A stretch of 64,000 nucleotides of DNA from Varroa destructor. Lineage: Eukaryota > Arthropoda > Arachnida > Mesostigmata > Varroidae. The position numbers and the translations under genes were made by a program. Of this stretch, positions 43,501 through 55,500 are shown in pieces. Position 1 is the first letter of the stretch. Each line of letters starts with the position of its first letter. The notes beneath the pieces are model-generated. The model was given only the letters and a program-made list of their open reading frames with translations. It was not told where the DNA came from and made no database searches. Location of the stretch: assembly GCF_002443255.2 (NCBI RefSeq), contig NW_019211455.1, positions 14,055,080-14,119,079 on the forward strand. The letters are read 5' to 3'.

Positions 43501-46500
43501 CCTTACCGAAGAGAACTGTCCCTGCCATTGGTTAACGCCTAGGCGGCGTGTGATTGATGAAAAGTTTCTGATTCAAAATAGCGAACCAGTGGAACACTGG
43601 TTGCTCTCTAGAGAGAGACAGCGGGTCTAACAGGCAGTGGTTCCAAAGGACCAGCCGTAGTAATCGTAAAACGAAGGGTATCGATTTAGTTAAAACAGAA
43701 AGAAAAACGTATAATATGAATTTGCAGATGTGAACCAACGCGAGTGTGTACATGAGAAGTACAGCGAGTTCTATATCTCGAACGGTGATAATACCCGAAA
43801 ACGGCCGAGGAAGCAAACTTGTTGCAGCCGACATCTTGGAGACAGATGAGGTTAAACCATAAGGTATCAACAGCTGCTCACCGAAACAACTCTATCGAAA
43901 CACGCGGCCATGGGTATGTCTTTATACCGGTTTCGTACAATTCCATTATAGGAAGATACCTGCGTTCTCGAAACAACTACAGGACACGTCTAAATGAGCG
44001 CTTACTTTAAACAGTGAACGTCGCCCAGTCCTCAGCTTGCGTTCGTGGGTACCCAGCACATTATGGGCCAGCAACAATACTAAGCTGCCGAAAACATATC
44101 GGCTGTTTTCAAGCTAAAATTAAAAAAAAATAATTTCTATATTTCAAAATAATATTATTAAACTGTGTTTGTACTATTTTTTATTAATACCATCACTGTA
44201 GAACTATGGTTTCCGGTCGAATAATTGTGACAGTAATTGTGATTTTTGCGTCCCTGCATTGAAATTAGATTAACATCATTAACAGAGTTCTGCAGAGACG
44301 AAAACGGATTATAATCTAGTGGTGCAAGATTCGGATTATACGGCAGACCCATCAAAATTGCTTAACGTTTGCCGAATACGTAAAGCTATATGTGGGCCGG
44401 CACTATCATAGCGGAAGAAGCTTCCGCTTCTGTCCATAAGCCCCGGTGGAGTTTTCAATGGCTTATCGTAATGTTACTGGTTATTGACAGTGAAGCTACG
44501 AATCAACCGTTCCATCAAGAGGACGCGATTCCTAGTGCATAGTTGTTTTTCATTCCCACCAAACACGTAGCATTTCCTACCTTGCCGGTAGATTTTTCCA
44601 TCCTTTTAATTTTTACATCGTTGTTGTATGCGATTTTTTCTTCACGACCCGAAATCAATCGCTTTAGATGCAGTTAGACTTTTGCAAATTCGTTTTTCTT
44701 TTATTTTTTACAGAAAGATTTTTTAAGGAAATTTAAAACTTTTTAATGATGGGTGCTTAGTTCATCCGTGCTATCTTGGCTACTCACGTTGCGCTTCTTC
44801 AACTTTTTCGTAGTTGGTCGACTACTTCAAGGAGCATCGTTCACGTTGAGATCTCCATAATTGGACTGTTAACTACGTTCTGACCATAAATAGCGTGCTT
44901 TTTGTCGGCCTAGGCAGAATTTATGCCTTTATCGTAAGAAAATTGTAAAATATAGCGAATGACTTTTTACTCATCCTTAAGGCGGTCTATCTCAAATCTA
45001 AATAAAGGCCTTTCCACAATGTTAGGAGATCTACTATTACCATTAAAATTCAGGCTCTCAAACGGCACTCACGGAGGCCTAACGGAACTCATGTTACCTG
45101 AGGTGTTTGCCGTTAAACTATTTTAGCCAGAAATACTTATTTTTAAACAATCGAATAGGCATATGGCAAAGTAATACGATCGTAGATCGACAGGAACATT
45201 GGGTAGATACAATGTTACCTCCTGTCCGACGATGCCTAACGATAATTTCGAATACGAAAGCAGACGCATTTATCTACTTAGGCCACTGAAAACTGCAATA
45301 TTCATGAGCGAGCACCGAGCCTCGCCGGGCTTGTTTAAGTTTTACTATGATACACGCGTCTCCCAGTCAGTATTGAAAATAGGCTTACAACCTCATTTAC
45401 ACCGATGTCTACATTCGCCAAAGACCGTTGCAATAACTCGTAGCACCGCCACAGTTCGTCTCAGTGTTCCTGAGAACTGTCACATTTTTTTCTCCGATAT
45501 ACCCCCGCCCCTTCACGCGACAAGCGCTACCCGTCTGAACCGCAGTTTCAGCATCACCCAGTATTGCACTGTTGTGGAAATCCGCAGTAGAAATATCAAT
45601 CAGGCAAGATCCTCCCCCGCCACTTTCACTGCCCCTCGCACTACAATCACCGGTAGCAACACATCGAGCACTACAGACCGCGTCAGCATAGCTCGTCATA
45701 GAAGGGTGCAACCTCTATGTCGCCTATGTCAATCGTATTTAACACACGACCGCAATACTTTAATGGGCTTAAAGTGTTCGCCCGTCAAGCTCCTTCAGCT
45801 TTTCTCGTCGACTTCCGTTCTTTTGATTTTAGTGGGGAGGTCCCTCCTAGTCCCCTTCGCGCTTGTGTACATTCATTGCATTTCTGCATAGCCACGTGCT
45901 TCAAACCCCATCGCAGTTTCCTGCTTAGCTGGGACCTATATTCCTAGTTCCCCAATAGACATCGATGGTTGCTGGTGGATGATGCCATGCTGCTGGTCTT
46001 GTTGTTGTCGTTGTCGTCGTCGTCGTCGGCGTAGTTGCTGTTGCTCCACGAAGATCGATGCTGTGAGGCGCTCCTGGTCGATGACCACCGAGCCAATGAC
46101 CAGGATTACATCTGGCATTTTCTTTGCTCAGTAGCAACATTGTCGTAGCAAATGCAGCATTAGTCGCTCCTGCTTCCACTAAATATCTACAGTACAGCTT
46201 GGGCGCATACATATGAAGAAAATAATGCTGAAGGTGGACCGTGGGTTCGAAGATGATGTCGCTTTTTAAGAGGCCATTATCGAGTAATGAGCTCTATTAA
46301 AATCCGTCCTCCCCCACCGATGTGTGCTGTCCAACATGGATATTTCATGATAACCCCTTGATACAAGCGCCCTACAAATCTATAATACATAGATCGACAC
46401 GCAAAGTGAAATCAAAAAAAGACTCTAAACAGGGTTTTTTTTGTTTTGGATAGAAGTACGAGTCAGCTGGCCGTTAGGTGAGCCCGAATTTAAATGTAGA

Positions 46501-49500
46501 GCTGCGACTAGACCATTGCCTCAACGACTGCTGCGGGTACCAACCACTACGTTGATGGAACCTCCGAAAAGCCGGCGAATATATCGTGACCATCCACTGG
46601 ACACGAGCAAAGAGAGACCCAACAAAGCCAATTCTGGCCGGCAAGCGAATGCTAGCCGCTCCATCATTCATTGTCGATCGTATCACTGGTGTGTTTTTGT
46701 TCAAGGGAACCTGGCGAATGAGGTGACGCCGGTCGAGGTCGAACTGGTTATTTCCACACGCAACGGGTTAAACGAGATTAATTTTGTATCAAATGAAGCA
46801 TTGAAGATTAAAGCCAGAGCACGCAGATGATCCCGTCGACGATGATTTTATATAGAGCGAAGTGGCTGGAAAGGGCCGAATGATCGAAGCAGTGCAGCTT
46901 GCATGTTCGCTCATATTATCGAGAGCGATAATACAATAGTTTATGCTGTGAGATGCGTATATGACGTGCATTATGTACGCAGGAGAACCCGTACCATGCA
47001 GACCTTCGTAGTTAAAAAAAAATCGAAGTTCAAATGAATTAAATCGCCACCTAATCACTACGCTTTGCTGGGTGCAGCATCGCCTACCGGCGAGCTGCTA
47101 ATCCTATCTTACCTTCTATCCCCCCCCCCTCCCCCCAAGGAGTTGATTCGTTTTTATCCTTCCTCTTGTCCTGCTCCGTCAATAATATATACAAGTGGAG
47201 TTCAAACACTCGCGCCAATTTCTGTCCATTTCCTTACTCTAGTTAGAGCTCTTCTTCTCTTCTTTCGTCTCCGTTTGCTAGTTACCCCGTTCCATATTGC
47301 CTCCCCCCTTCATCCAACTTTTCTATTTCGTCTGTCTCAACCCTGCTCAGATTTGGTTGCGCAAAGAGACGGCTGCATTTGTTTTTAGGCTCGCTATACC
47401 GACCCAGTTAGACACCCTTTTAGCGTCTCCTCGGTTTCCTTCTTAGGGGCTCCCTACTTTTGCGAAACGAATATCCTCGCTTGCTTGTGCACCACCAATA
47501 TCACCAGGGGCGCTGGAACGTTCGCCAGAAGCAGAAACGCCATCTTCGTCCGCTTTTTGTCCATTAGGTACTGCGCCAGCCGCGCGGAGCGGGGTGCTCA
47601 ACGTCGAGCTGCACTGCCTTAGTCGTTGAGATCATCGTCAGCATTGCCAACATCAACAATATCGGGAGGAGCAACATTGTAACGATAATGATTGCCTTTT
47701 CTAACTGTACTTCTCTTCACCCACTCACTCATTGGCACCTCAATCTAGTGCACAAAGTTATCTTGAACCGTCTTAGATGGGACGGACTCTAAAGAAAGGC
47801 AACACGCTAGCTTAAAGCGCTACCAAAAATACACATACGTGTAACAGTTGCCAGGGGTATCTCCTCACCTCCAGTTGTGGCGGCAGAAGCAGCACCAACC
47901 CCTTCATGTAACACCAACCACCTGAACGGTCGAGTAAACGCGCGCGCGTTTAGACAGCGCGACGAGGCCGTCTTCTCTTCTCAAAAAAAGAACGTGGAAG
48001 AAATGGTCGGCGGCATCGTCGTCGTTGTCAGCCAAAAAAACAAAAGGAATGAAACGAACGAAGTTTCATTTTTAACGCTTTCAACAGCGGCGCCGAACGC
48101 TCATGCCGCATGCATGAACAGATTCATGCCGCATGTAGACGTTTACGACCGGCTACTGTAGTGGTGGTAGCCTGCTTTTCTTTATCCTTTTGCACTGCCA
48201 AAGAAGGATTGTTAATGTCGGTGTTTCTGTAGTCGGTGTCAGTCTCGCCATGATCTTAACATACCCCATCATCGGTAGGCTCGCCGCTTATTTGTAGGTC
48301 TTTGTTCATCATGTCGTTCGTAGCATTCCTGCTGCCTAGCCATCGCAGGCCCCTTACGCGCATTTCTCTCGTTAGATTGTTCGGCGCAGCTAAAGTAAGC
48401 GGATCTCGATACGCGGTGCTGAGACTCCCCGCACCTCAATTTTTCTTCTTTCATCATTGCTTTTCTCTTTTGTAATTTCATTTCCGCCTCGTTCTTCTCT
48501 GCTGATCTAAACATTCTATTCGTCATTTGGTCATTTTTCTAATGGACTACCCAAAGCAAATTTAGGTGAGGGAGCAGGTCTACCGAGGCTCTGTGTATAT
48601 ATATGTATGAATTTATGTGTATATGTATGTGTGTATCCATGCTTGACGTGGTTATTGGAGGAAAAAGCTGCTATTAACGGTTTTTCAGTAAAGTATTGCA
48701 TATATTTGTAGATGGACATTGTGTAGACTAGTCGTAGTATTTCTAGGTAAATCACCAAGCTGAGGCCAGTTTAAGAAACTAAATTTGGAAAGATTTCGGA
48801 CGCTGCTAGTGTATCATATACGCTTCTGAACAATAATTGTTTATTTAAGTAATTAAATCATACTACGTCCCTATAGAGGCTATCGTGCCAAGCATCTAAA
48901 AAGCTGTGTCTTTCTTGGCTAACGATCTGCTTAATGATCATCGCGATGATTTATCAAGTTGAAAGGCTGTCGTTCATATGCGCGGTATCGCTAAATGGTC
49001 CGTCCGTTCCGTGTCCTTCTCGCACGTGACGATAGAATATTGTTGAACTGGTCGAACCGACAGCCCCTGGGCACGTTTCGACAACGTCAGCACCTTTGGC
49101 GTGGGCCCTCTGACCAGGATGGCCTACCCGTTACAGCGGTATCCTTAACAGCATTTAAATAGCTGCATCACCACAGTCTGATTAGGGCCCAGAGAAGAAT
49201 AACAACAAACGCTTCCCGGGTCAGTTGGTGGTACCATCGCTATGCTACATGAAGGTAATAAGAAAAGTGTTGATGCTTTTTTCTTTGTTTCAGCTATTCA
49301 AAGTCAACCCATCTGCCGATAGCGACTGTGTAAGCACTTTTTTGCTGGTTTCCGAACAAATCTCTAAAAAAACAGGAAGAACACAACGAACGGAGACTAC
49401 CAGGGGAAGAAGGGCAGACACTCTGGATCCCTTGGGGGCTTCTGTAACTAGCTTTTCCTGTCGTGGACGGGGCTTTTATACGTGGACTGCCGCTGTTGGT

Positions 49501-52500
49501 TATGACGATGACACAAAACTTAACGTTTATTGAGCCGGCAGTTTCCGTTTAATCTTGACTGATTTACGTGAACAGTTGATGAGTTCTATATATTTAGGCA
49601 GACAGTGAAGGCTTACATTTTTGTTCTGAGGAATCCTGTTTTATATATGAATGTATAGCTTTACTTATATCTTTGGAATAGATAATATGTCGAGTCGACG
49701 TTTTCTCGCAGCGATGCATGTGTGTCTTGGTCGACTCGGTAACTTAAATGGTCCTCAATAGCATTCTATTTAGCTTTCGTAGAATGGCTTGTATTTGAAA
49801 GCAGGCATCATTGCACAAACACTTCACGAATTGACAACGCTTTCGTGTGTCCTTATCAGCTATTTTAGTTGAATAAAGTACAAAAATAAATGGAAAATTT
49901 ATTTTATACAGTACATTTGAAATTAAATCAATAAAAAGTATATCGCGCTAGCGATCAAGCCGGCAAAACTATGGCTGCTTCGGTCTGTGCATGCTTTCAA
50001 CTTAACAAGATAAATAGACCCTTTTCTGACAGCTATAACAAAACGGTTACATTGGACAACACCAAATTCGTTACTTATTATGTACGTAGTTATTCGAGGT
50101 GTGAGCATTCTCGAATAGCGTGCGTGCGTGTGTGTGTGTACGGCTTCAGGTCTAACTTGTCTCAGTCGGAGTGAGCGAAGCTTTGAGCTGCCTTGAGCCT
50201 GGGCATTTTCCACCCAGGTTAGGTGCGAAGTCAATCCGTCTTCTTAGTCGATGTTGGCGTTGTGATTGGATCAGTGTAAATGACGACTTGATGAGTAGTC
50301 GGTTAGTCAAACTCGTACTCACACATACAACGAGAGGAACCAGAATCGGACCGGTAAACAACAAACAGCAATGATCAACGAATGCTTCAGCCCAGTGACC
50401 TCTAACCGAGCGGCGATACGGACAAAGCTGTTAAAAAGATAGATCACTTCGTGGAAGAAGTACAACGAGCAAAAGTCACCTGACAAACGCCCATCAGTCT
50501 TTCAGGCAAACTCTACCTGAACCACCAGAACTAACTGGTTCCATCAAAGGCCGGCTATATTGGTTCATCGCAATGGCCACCTATTGATGTTCCAATTATT
50601 ATAAAAAATATTCTGAAGGATCAATAGTAGGAGACGCGTATTGTCATCTCAAAGCGGTACAGAATTGTTAGTGAAAACAGGCGTTCAATCATAGCTTTTT
50701 TCGGTGTAATAAACGTTCGACAACTACAATGAGCCAGTTTTATCTCGAATTATTCCACCAACGATAGATACGCAGTTCAATTAAGGTTGCCTTAATGAAG
50801 TTAATCTGTGTAACCTTTCCGTGGCGGTCTTAGGTTTGCAATAGCAATTCTAGCTATTACAGGCGGCGGTTTCTATGTGATTGCATTTTTTAATTATAAT
50901 AATTGCGGCTTTAGCTCTGCTTTCGTTACCTTCTTGATCCGAATTTACAGCAACGTAGACAAATGGAATATCCATTATGGTTTAAATTAGAACGAGCCAC
51001 ACTAGCCAGGAGAATGCACCATGGTGCTAAATGTCCTATATTCGCAGTCCATTCATTTGGGAAATCTCAGCATTTTACTACAGACCGACATAAGGATTGG
51101 TCATCTTCTGAATTGCTTCCCGGGTTATCGCTTGATTTCAATGCTTTTTTTTACTCAATTACTTTTTTAGGGGACTACAGCTCTGTGCCTTTGGACTGAA
51201 TTAATCAGGGCACAAAATGACCTGGTTGCTTGGTGCGACCCACAGAAACCAATAAAAATCTTCTCAGGCTAGGCGTATTGCCAGGAAACAGCAGAGAAGC
51301 AGGCGCGAGGAACACCAAAAGCTAGTCCGCATAGCCAGTCTCCATTGCCCCACTACAGGAAGAAGAGTCTAGTGAAAAACACTGTCCGAACAGAACGGGA
51401 GGTTCATAGCGCCACTGGCCATCAGCTGCTTCTGGCCAGCGTTGGGAAGACAGGACAACCCGCGAGGGGTGAACGTACGATAGGGCTTCACTTGACAAAT
51501 TTAGCCATCGTGAGCCAGGCAATTTTGGTTGGTACTCAGTGGAAGTGCACATAGATGCATGTTTAACTTAGAACTCGGATTCGGCTCAGGCGTTAGTACT
51601 TCCGATGCTGAGAGAAGATGCATCTATTTGACTTATGGAACAAGCACGCGGGGGCTACAAGGTATATAGGAATGCTTTATAGCGACGGTTGCTACTCATT
51701 GGCGATGATTGGAGGGCAGAAGTGAAGGTAAGGTAATGATTGTTTGAAATGAACGACTTTAGCCAGTTGACCGGTTCTTACATCAACGAATTTGCGCGAG
51801 AGTCCATTGTTCAGCGGGCCGGAAATGAAGACCACCTTTCTAACTATCTCTCTTCAAACGACCTTCTCCATGACATTAGCGTGAGGGTCGATGCAAGTCT
51901 GTATTTGGCGAATGAGCCGGCGTGAATGGTAACGCTCAATCGTGAACTTTTTTCTAAATTGATTAAAGCGTAAAAATAATTTTTTTATTCAAATTATGAA
52001 TTAGAAAAGTGGACACTTTTGATATGCACCTTGCCTATCTTTGCTGTTACTGGGTTGGCTAAAATAAAGCCACAAATAAAAGGAGTCAATCTATGTCTCC
52101 TACTTTCCCTCGTCGTATCGTCGTAATACACCATAGTGTTAATATTCACAGGTGACAGACGATTGTTATGCGCTGTTTGGGCCAACACAGTTACCTCTAA
52201 TGAACTGGCCAAGCCAGCATTAATCAATGCGCAGGCCGAAAAGGCTCAGACAATAAAGCAAACACCTATAAGGAACATGATCGTGCGTTCATCGAGCACC
52301 CGATCGAAGATTATAATTCTAAGATATTGTGGCCGCCGGAGCTGGCCATAGCCAGTAGCAGCACCCTCTGTCTTGCAGAGCGATCTTGCAGAAGGGATTA
52401 CTTTCGAGATAAAAAAAAAATTGAAACGAGTAAGCGAACCAGGCGAGCAAGCAGTTAAGACATAAGGTAGGTCTTAAGAATCGCTACATCAACATCTGCA

Positions 52501-55500
52501 ACAGCACGCTGTTATTCAAAAACTATATTATTCGTTATATCATACGTACGCGATATATACGTACGATCGTTTTTTTAGTACGCTAGTACGCTCGTTAGCC
52601 ACTAGCAAAGATCGATCGCTTTTTAGTGCAAGCATACCTAGGTATGTTCTACCTTAACATTCTAGCCAATCAAAAAAATGCTACCCCCCACTATTAGATA
52701 GCCGGGCTAGAGCCCCATGTTGGATCATTTGTAATTAAACATTTACGATTACCATTTGATTGCTTATAACGGTGCCAGTAAAGCGCACTATGTTGTTCGA
52801 GACCTGTTGGCAGAATAAACCTTTTACATAAGACGAAGGTAGGTCTTCATAAGGTTATATTGTATTATATATCTATGGGTACTCTTCCCAGGGGCCGATT
52901 GTGGCAGTTCGATGTCGATGACGCCGCAAACGATGCAATATGATCCCTAGATTACCTTGGCAACAAACGCAATGATAGCGCAAAAAAGCTCTGGGTGTCA
53001 GCAACGCCATCACGACACTTCCTAATGCCAAACTTCAAATCAACGGCTTAGCAAGGGCGGTTGGATCAGGTGTTCCTGCCCCAGAATGAAAACATGCGTT
53101 TGATGTCCTCTTTTTTTTTTTGCCTTTTTGTAGCCGCACAACAGTCGGTTGCTTTTGAAAACACCACATCGCGTCAGAGGTACCATCGATCGCCCTGTTG
53201 CATCCTCTCCTCACCGCTAAAACCGTTCTGCGAGAGGGGAGTAGCAAAAACAAAGCGTCGGAGATGAGCTCTAGTAAAACTTCAAGCCACAAAATTTGAT
53301 CCACTCGGATGGCCACCTCCCTTAACAGTCGACGCATACTAAATGTGTGGAGGGTTGTACTGTTCTTCATCAGCCCAATTTTAAGCTTCCCTACTATTGC
53401 TGCTACCCTCCAGTAACGAAGGGCCTACCTTATTGACGCAATGAGTTATTTTTTTTCTGCTATTATCTCCCACCATCATATTAATTCCCGGCAAAACCAA
53501 AGATACAGCTCAGTCCAGTTCTGGCAATGAATGACGCTCCCGCCCGCATGTTGTTTTTCGGCTGCCTATAACCCTACGGCGGTCCTAAGCGGTCCGGTTT
53601 GATGACTGAAAAGAGAAATGCCAATGCCCCTCTCCTTTTTCGTATAGAGAAGAAGCGGCCGGTCTTTCCTCAGCGAACTTGATGCTGTCTACACAATTCC
53701 CTTGCCTTCTTCTTCTTTTGCCCCGTTCTTGCCTGCTTGCCCCGGTCATTGACCATGGCAAGCGATGCAAGCAAGGTAGCAGGTCAGCCCATATGCAGAC
53801 GATCCTCCATAAAGCCGCTGATTTCCTTTTTCTTATTTTTTTGTTATTGTGTTTAGTCTGCATGTACGTGTGTGTGAGTCCGTGGCCTCGCCACCGACCA
53901 GCAGGCCAGCTCTGGGGTGTTGCATAGCCACTTCCCGAAGGGCGCCACCGTGGATACAGCGATGAGTTGTGCGCCACCGTGGAATAGATACAAAAGGGAG
54001 TGGGTTTTGAAGGTGGCCATGTGATATGTTTTTGAGGCTTATCTGCAAGACGCGCCCTGCTGACCGGACAGCATACGAGCAGGTCGTTGAGTCGGCAATC
54101 GTTGAGCATGCCATTGCCCACCGAGCACCATGCCACCGGGGATAGCAAGCGATACGATGCCATTCAGTTTACATGCAGACGCACACACTCACATGCGAAC
54201 AAAGCGGAAGAATGGCCTTAATTCCCTTAAGAAAATATCCATATCATTAGAGCAACCGCCACTACCAGTAAGGGCAACAACGATCCCTACCTCGATCTCT
54301 TCAGTTGATTCCCATTTTTTTTATCGTTTCAATCGGTTCACGCCTTGTTCCATCACTAAGATGCTGCTTAGCGCACCCAGTCCTCACTGTGTCTTCCAAC
54401 CAACATACGTCACACTGCGCTTCGGTCTGTAGGAAAAGGATGAATGGATGCAAGCGGAAGCAAGTCCGCAAACGATTCATGCCCCCCCCCCCCCCCCAAA
54501 AAGAGGAGAATCCATAAAATTATGCCGTTGGGTTTTTCAACGGTGCAGTTAAGGCGCAAAAATCAATACGCTTACCGGAAGCAAAGTAGCGTGGATACAG
54601 AATGACGCCAATCGCTTACCGGCATTTAGTCTAAGGTGCTCTACTGTGATAAAGAAGGACTTCGGCTTACCATAAAAGATGAGCCGTAGTTTTGCATTAA
54701 TTGCTTAATTATTTGCTTGTTTTAATGGCATTGTCCACTGTAGTTGGACAGTTGAACTACACAGGTCTCACACTGAAAGTTAAAAAAATAAGCACCGCAT
54801 CGTGTATACGGTGTGGTGCTTATTTTTTCCCCTTCAACAGGTACAGAAGATCTACTCGCATGTCCGAACGGTAAAATTTCGATAAACTTACTTTTTAAGA
54901 AAGGAAAAGTTACTTTTTTTTTTTCACTAGATTTAGTTTTTTCTAGCAACTGAGGCCGCTCATCGCTAGCGACAGAATTTAAGTGGCAGTTGAACTTGCA
55001 AGTTGAAGTGATTATTGAACAAACACGATCAAAATGATATTGGCGATTTTGCCCCTCGTCTGAGGCTTTTCGAAATCACCTCGTTTTGGTCGTACGGGGT
55101 CTTCACTCGTGTGCGCTTCGCTCAAGATCTGAACTTTCATCATGTGCTAACGCAATAAAACCTTTATCTTTAGACCAAGTAATTATTGGATTCATTTGGG
55201 AGCATCTTTTGTGATCTTGTTAGGAGTCAATACCAATCAAATCTATTCACCGGAAAAACTTCCTATTCGGCTTGGTGTTCTTACAAGCACATTTTCATAT
55301 TTGTATTATCCGGTAGAAAACGATAATCCAGATATTTTTTAAGTAGCCCTTTTTGACTCACATAGGCATGTCCCTCACTTACTTTTTTTATCATTTCTCG
55401 TTTGGAGTCCGCTACAGAATTTCCTTTCTCTAGAGGCTAACACCGCGCGAATGCGGAAGGCTACGACTCCGGATGGGGAAAGCAGAACATTGAAAAAACT

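Noticed and set aside
45340..45360. [10 protein letters not shown] as a NAB fragment
   Set aside because: It is on the plus strand with no other NCD1 residues; chance match.
52100..52150. Minus-strand [10 protein letters not shown] as the missing first half of NCD1
   Set aside because: It resembles YYDT but lacks ELQLYRVLQ and does not join exon 3. The true half was found at 35785-35886.
53585..54163. 192-codon minus-strand open frame as a gene
   Set aside because: No domain, no plausible splice structure, and overlapping open frames on both strands in a GC-richer block.
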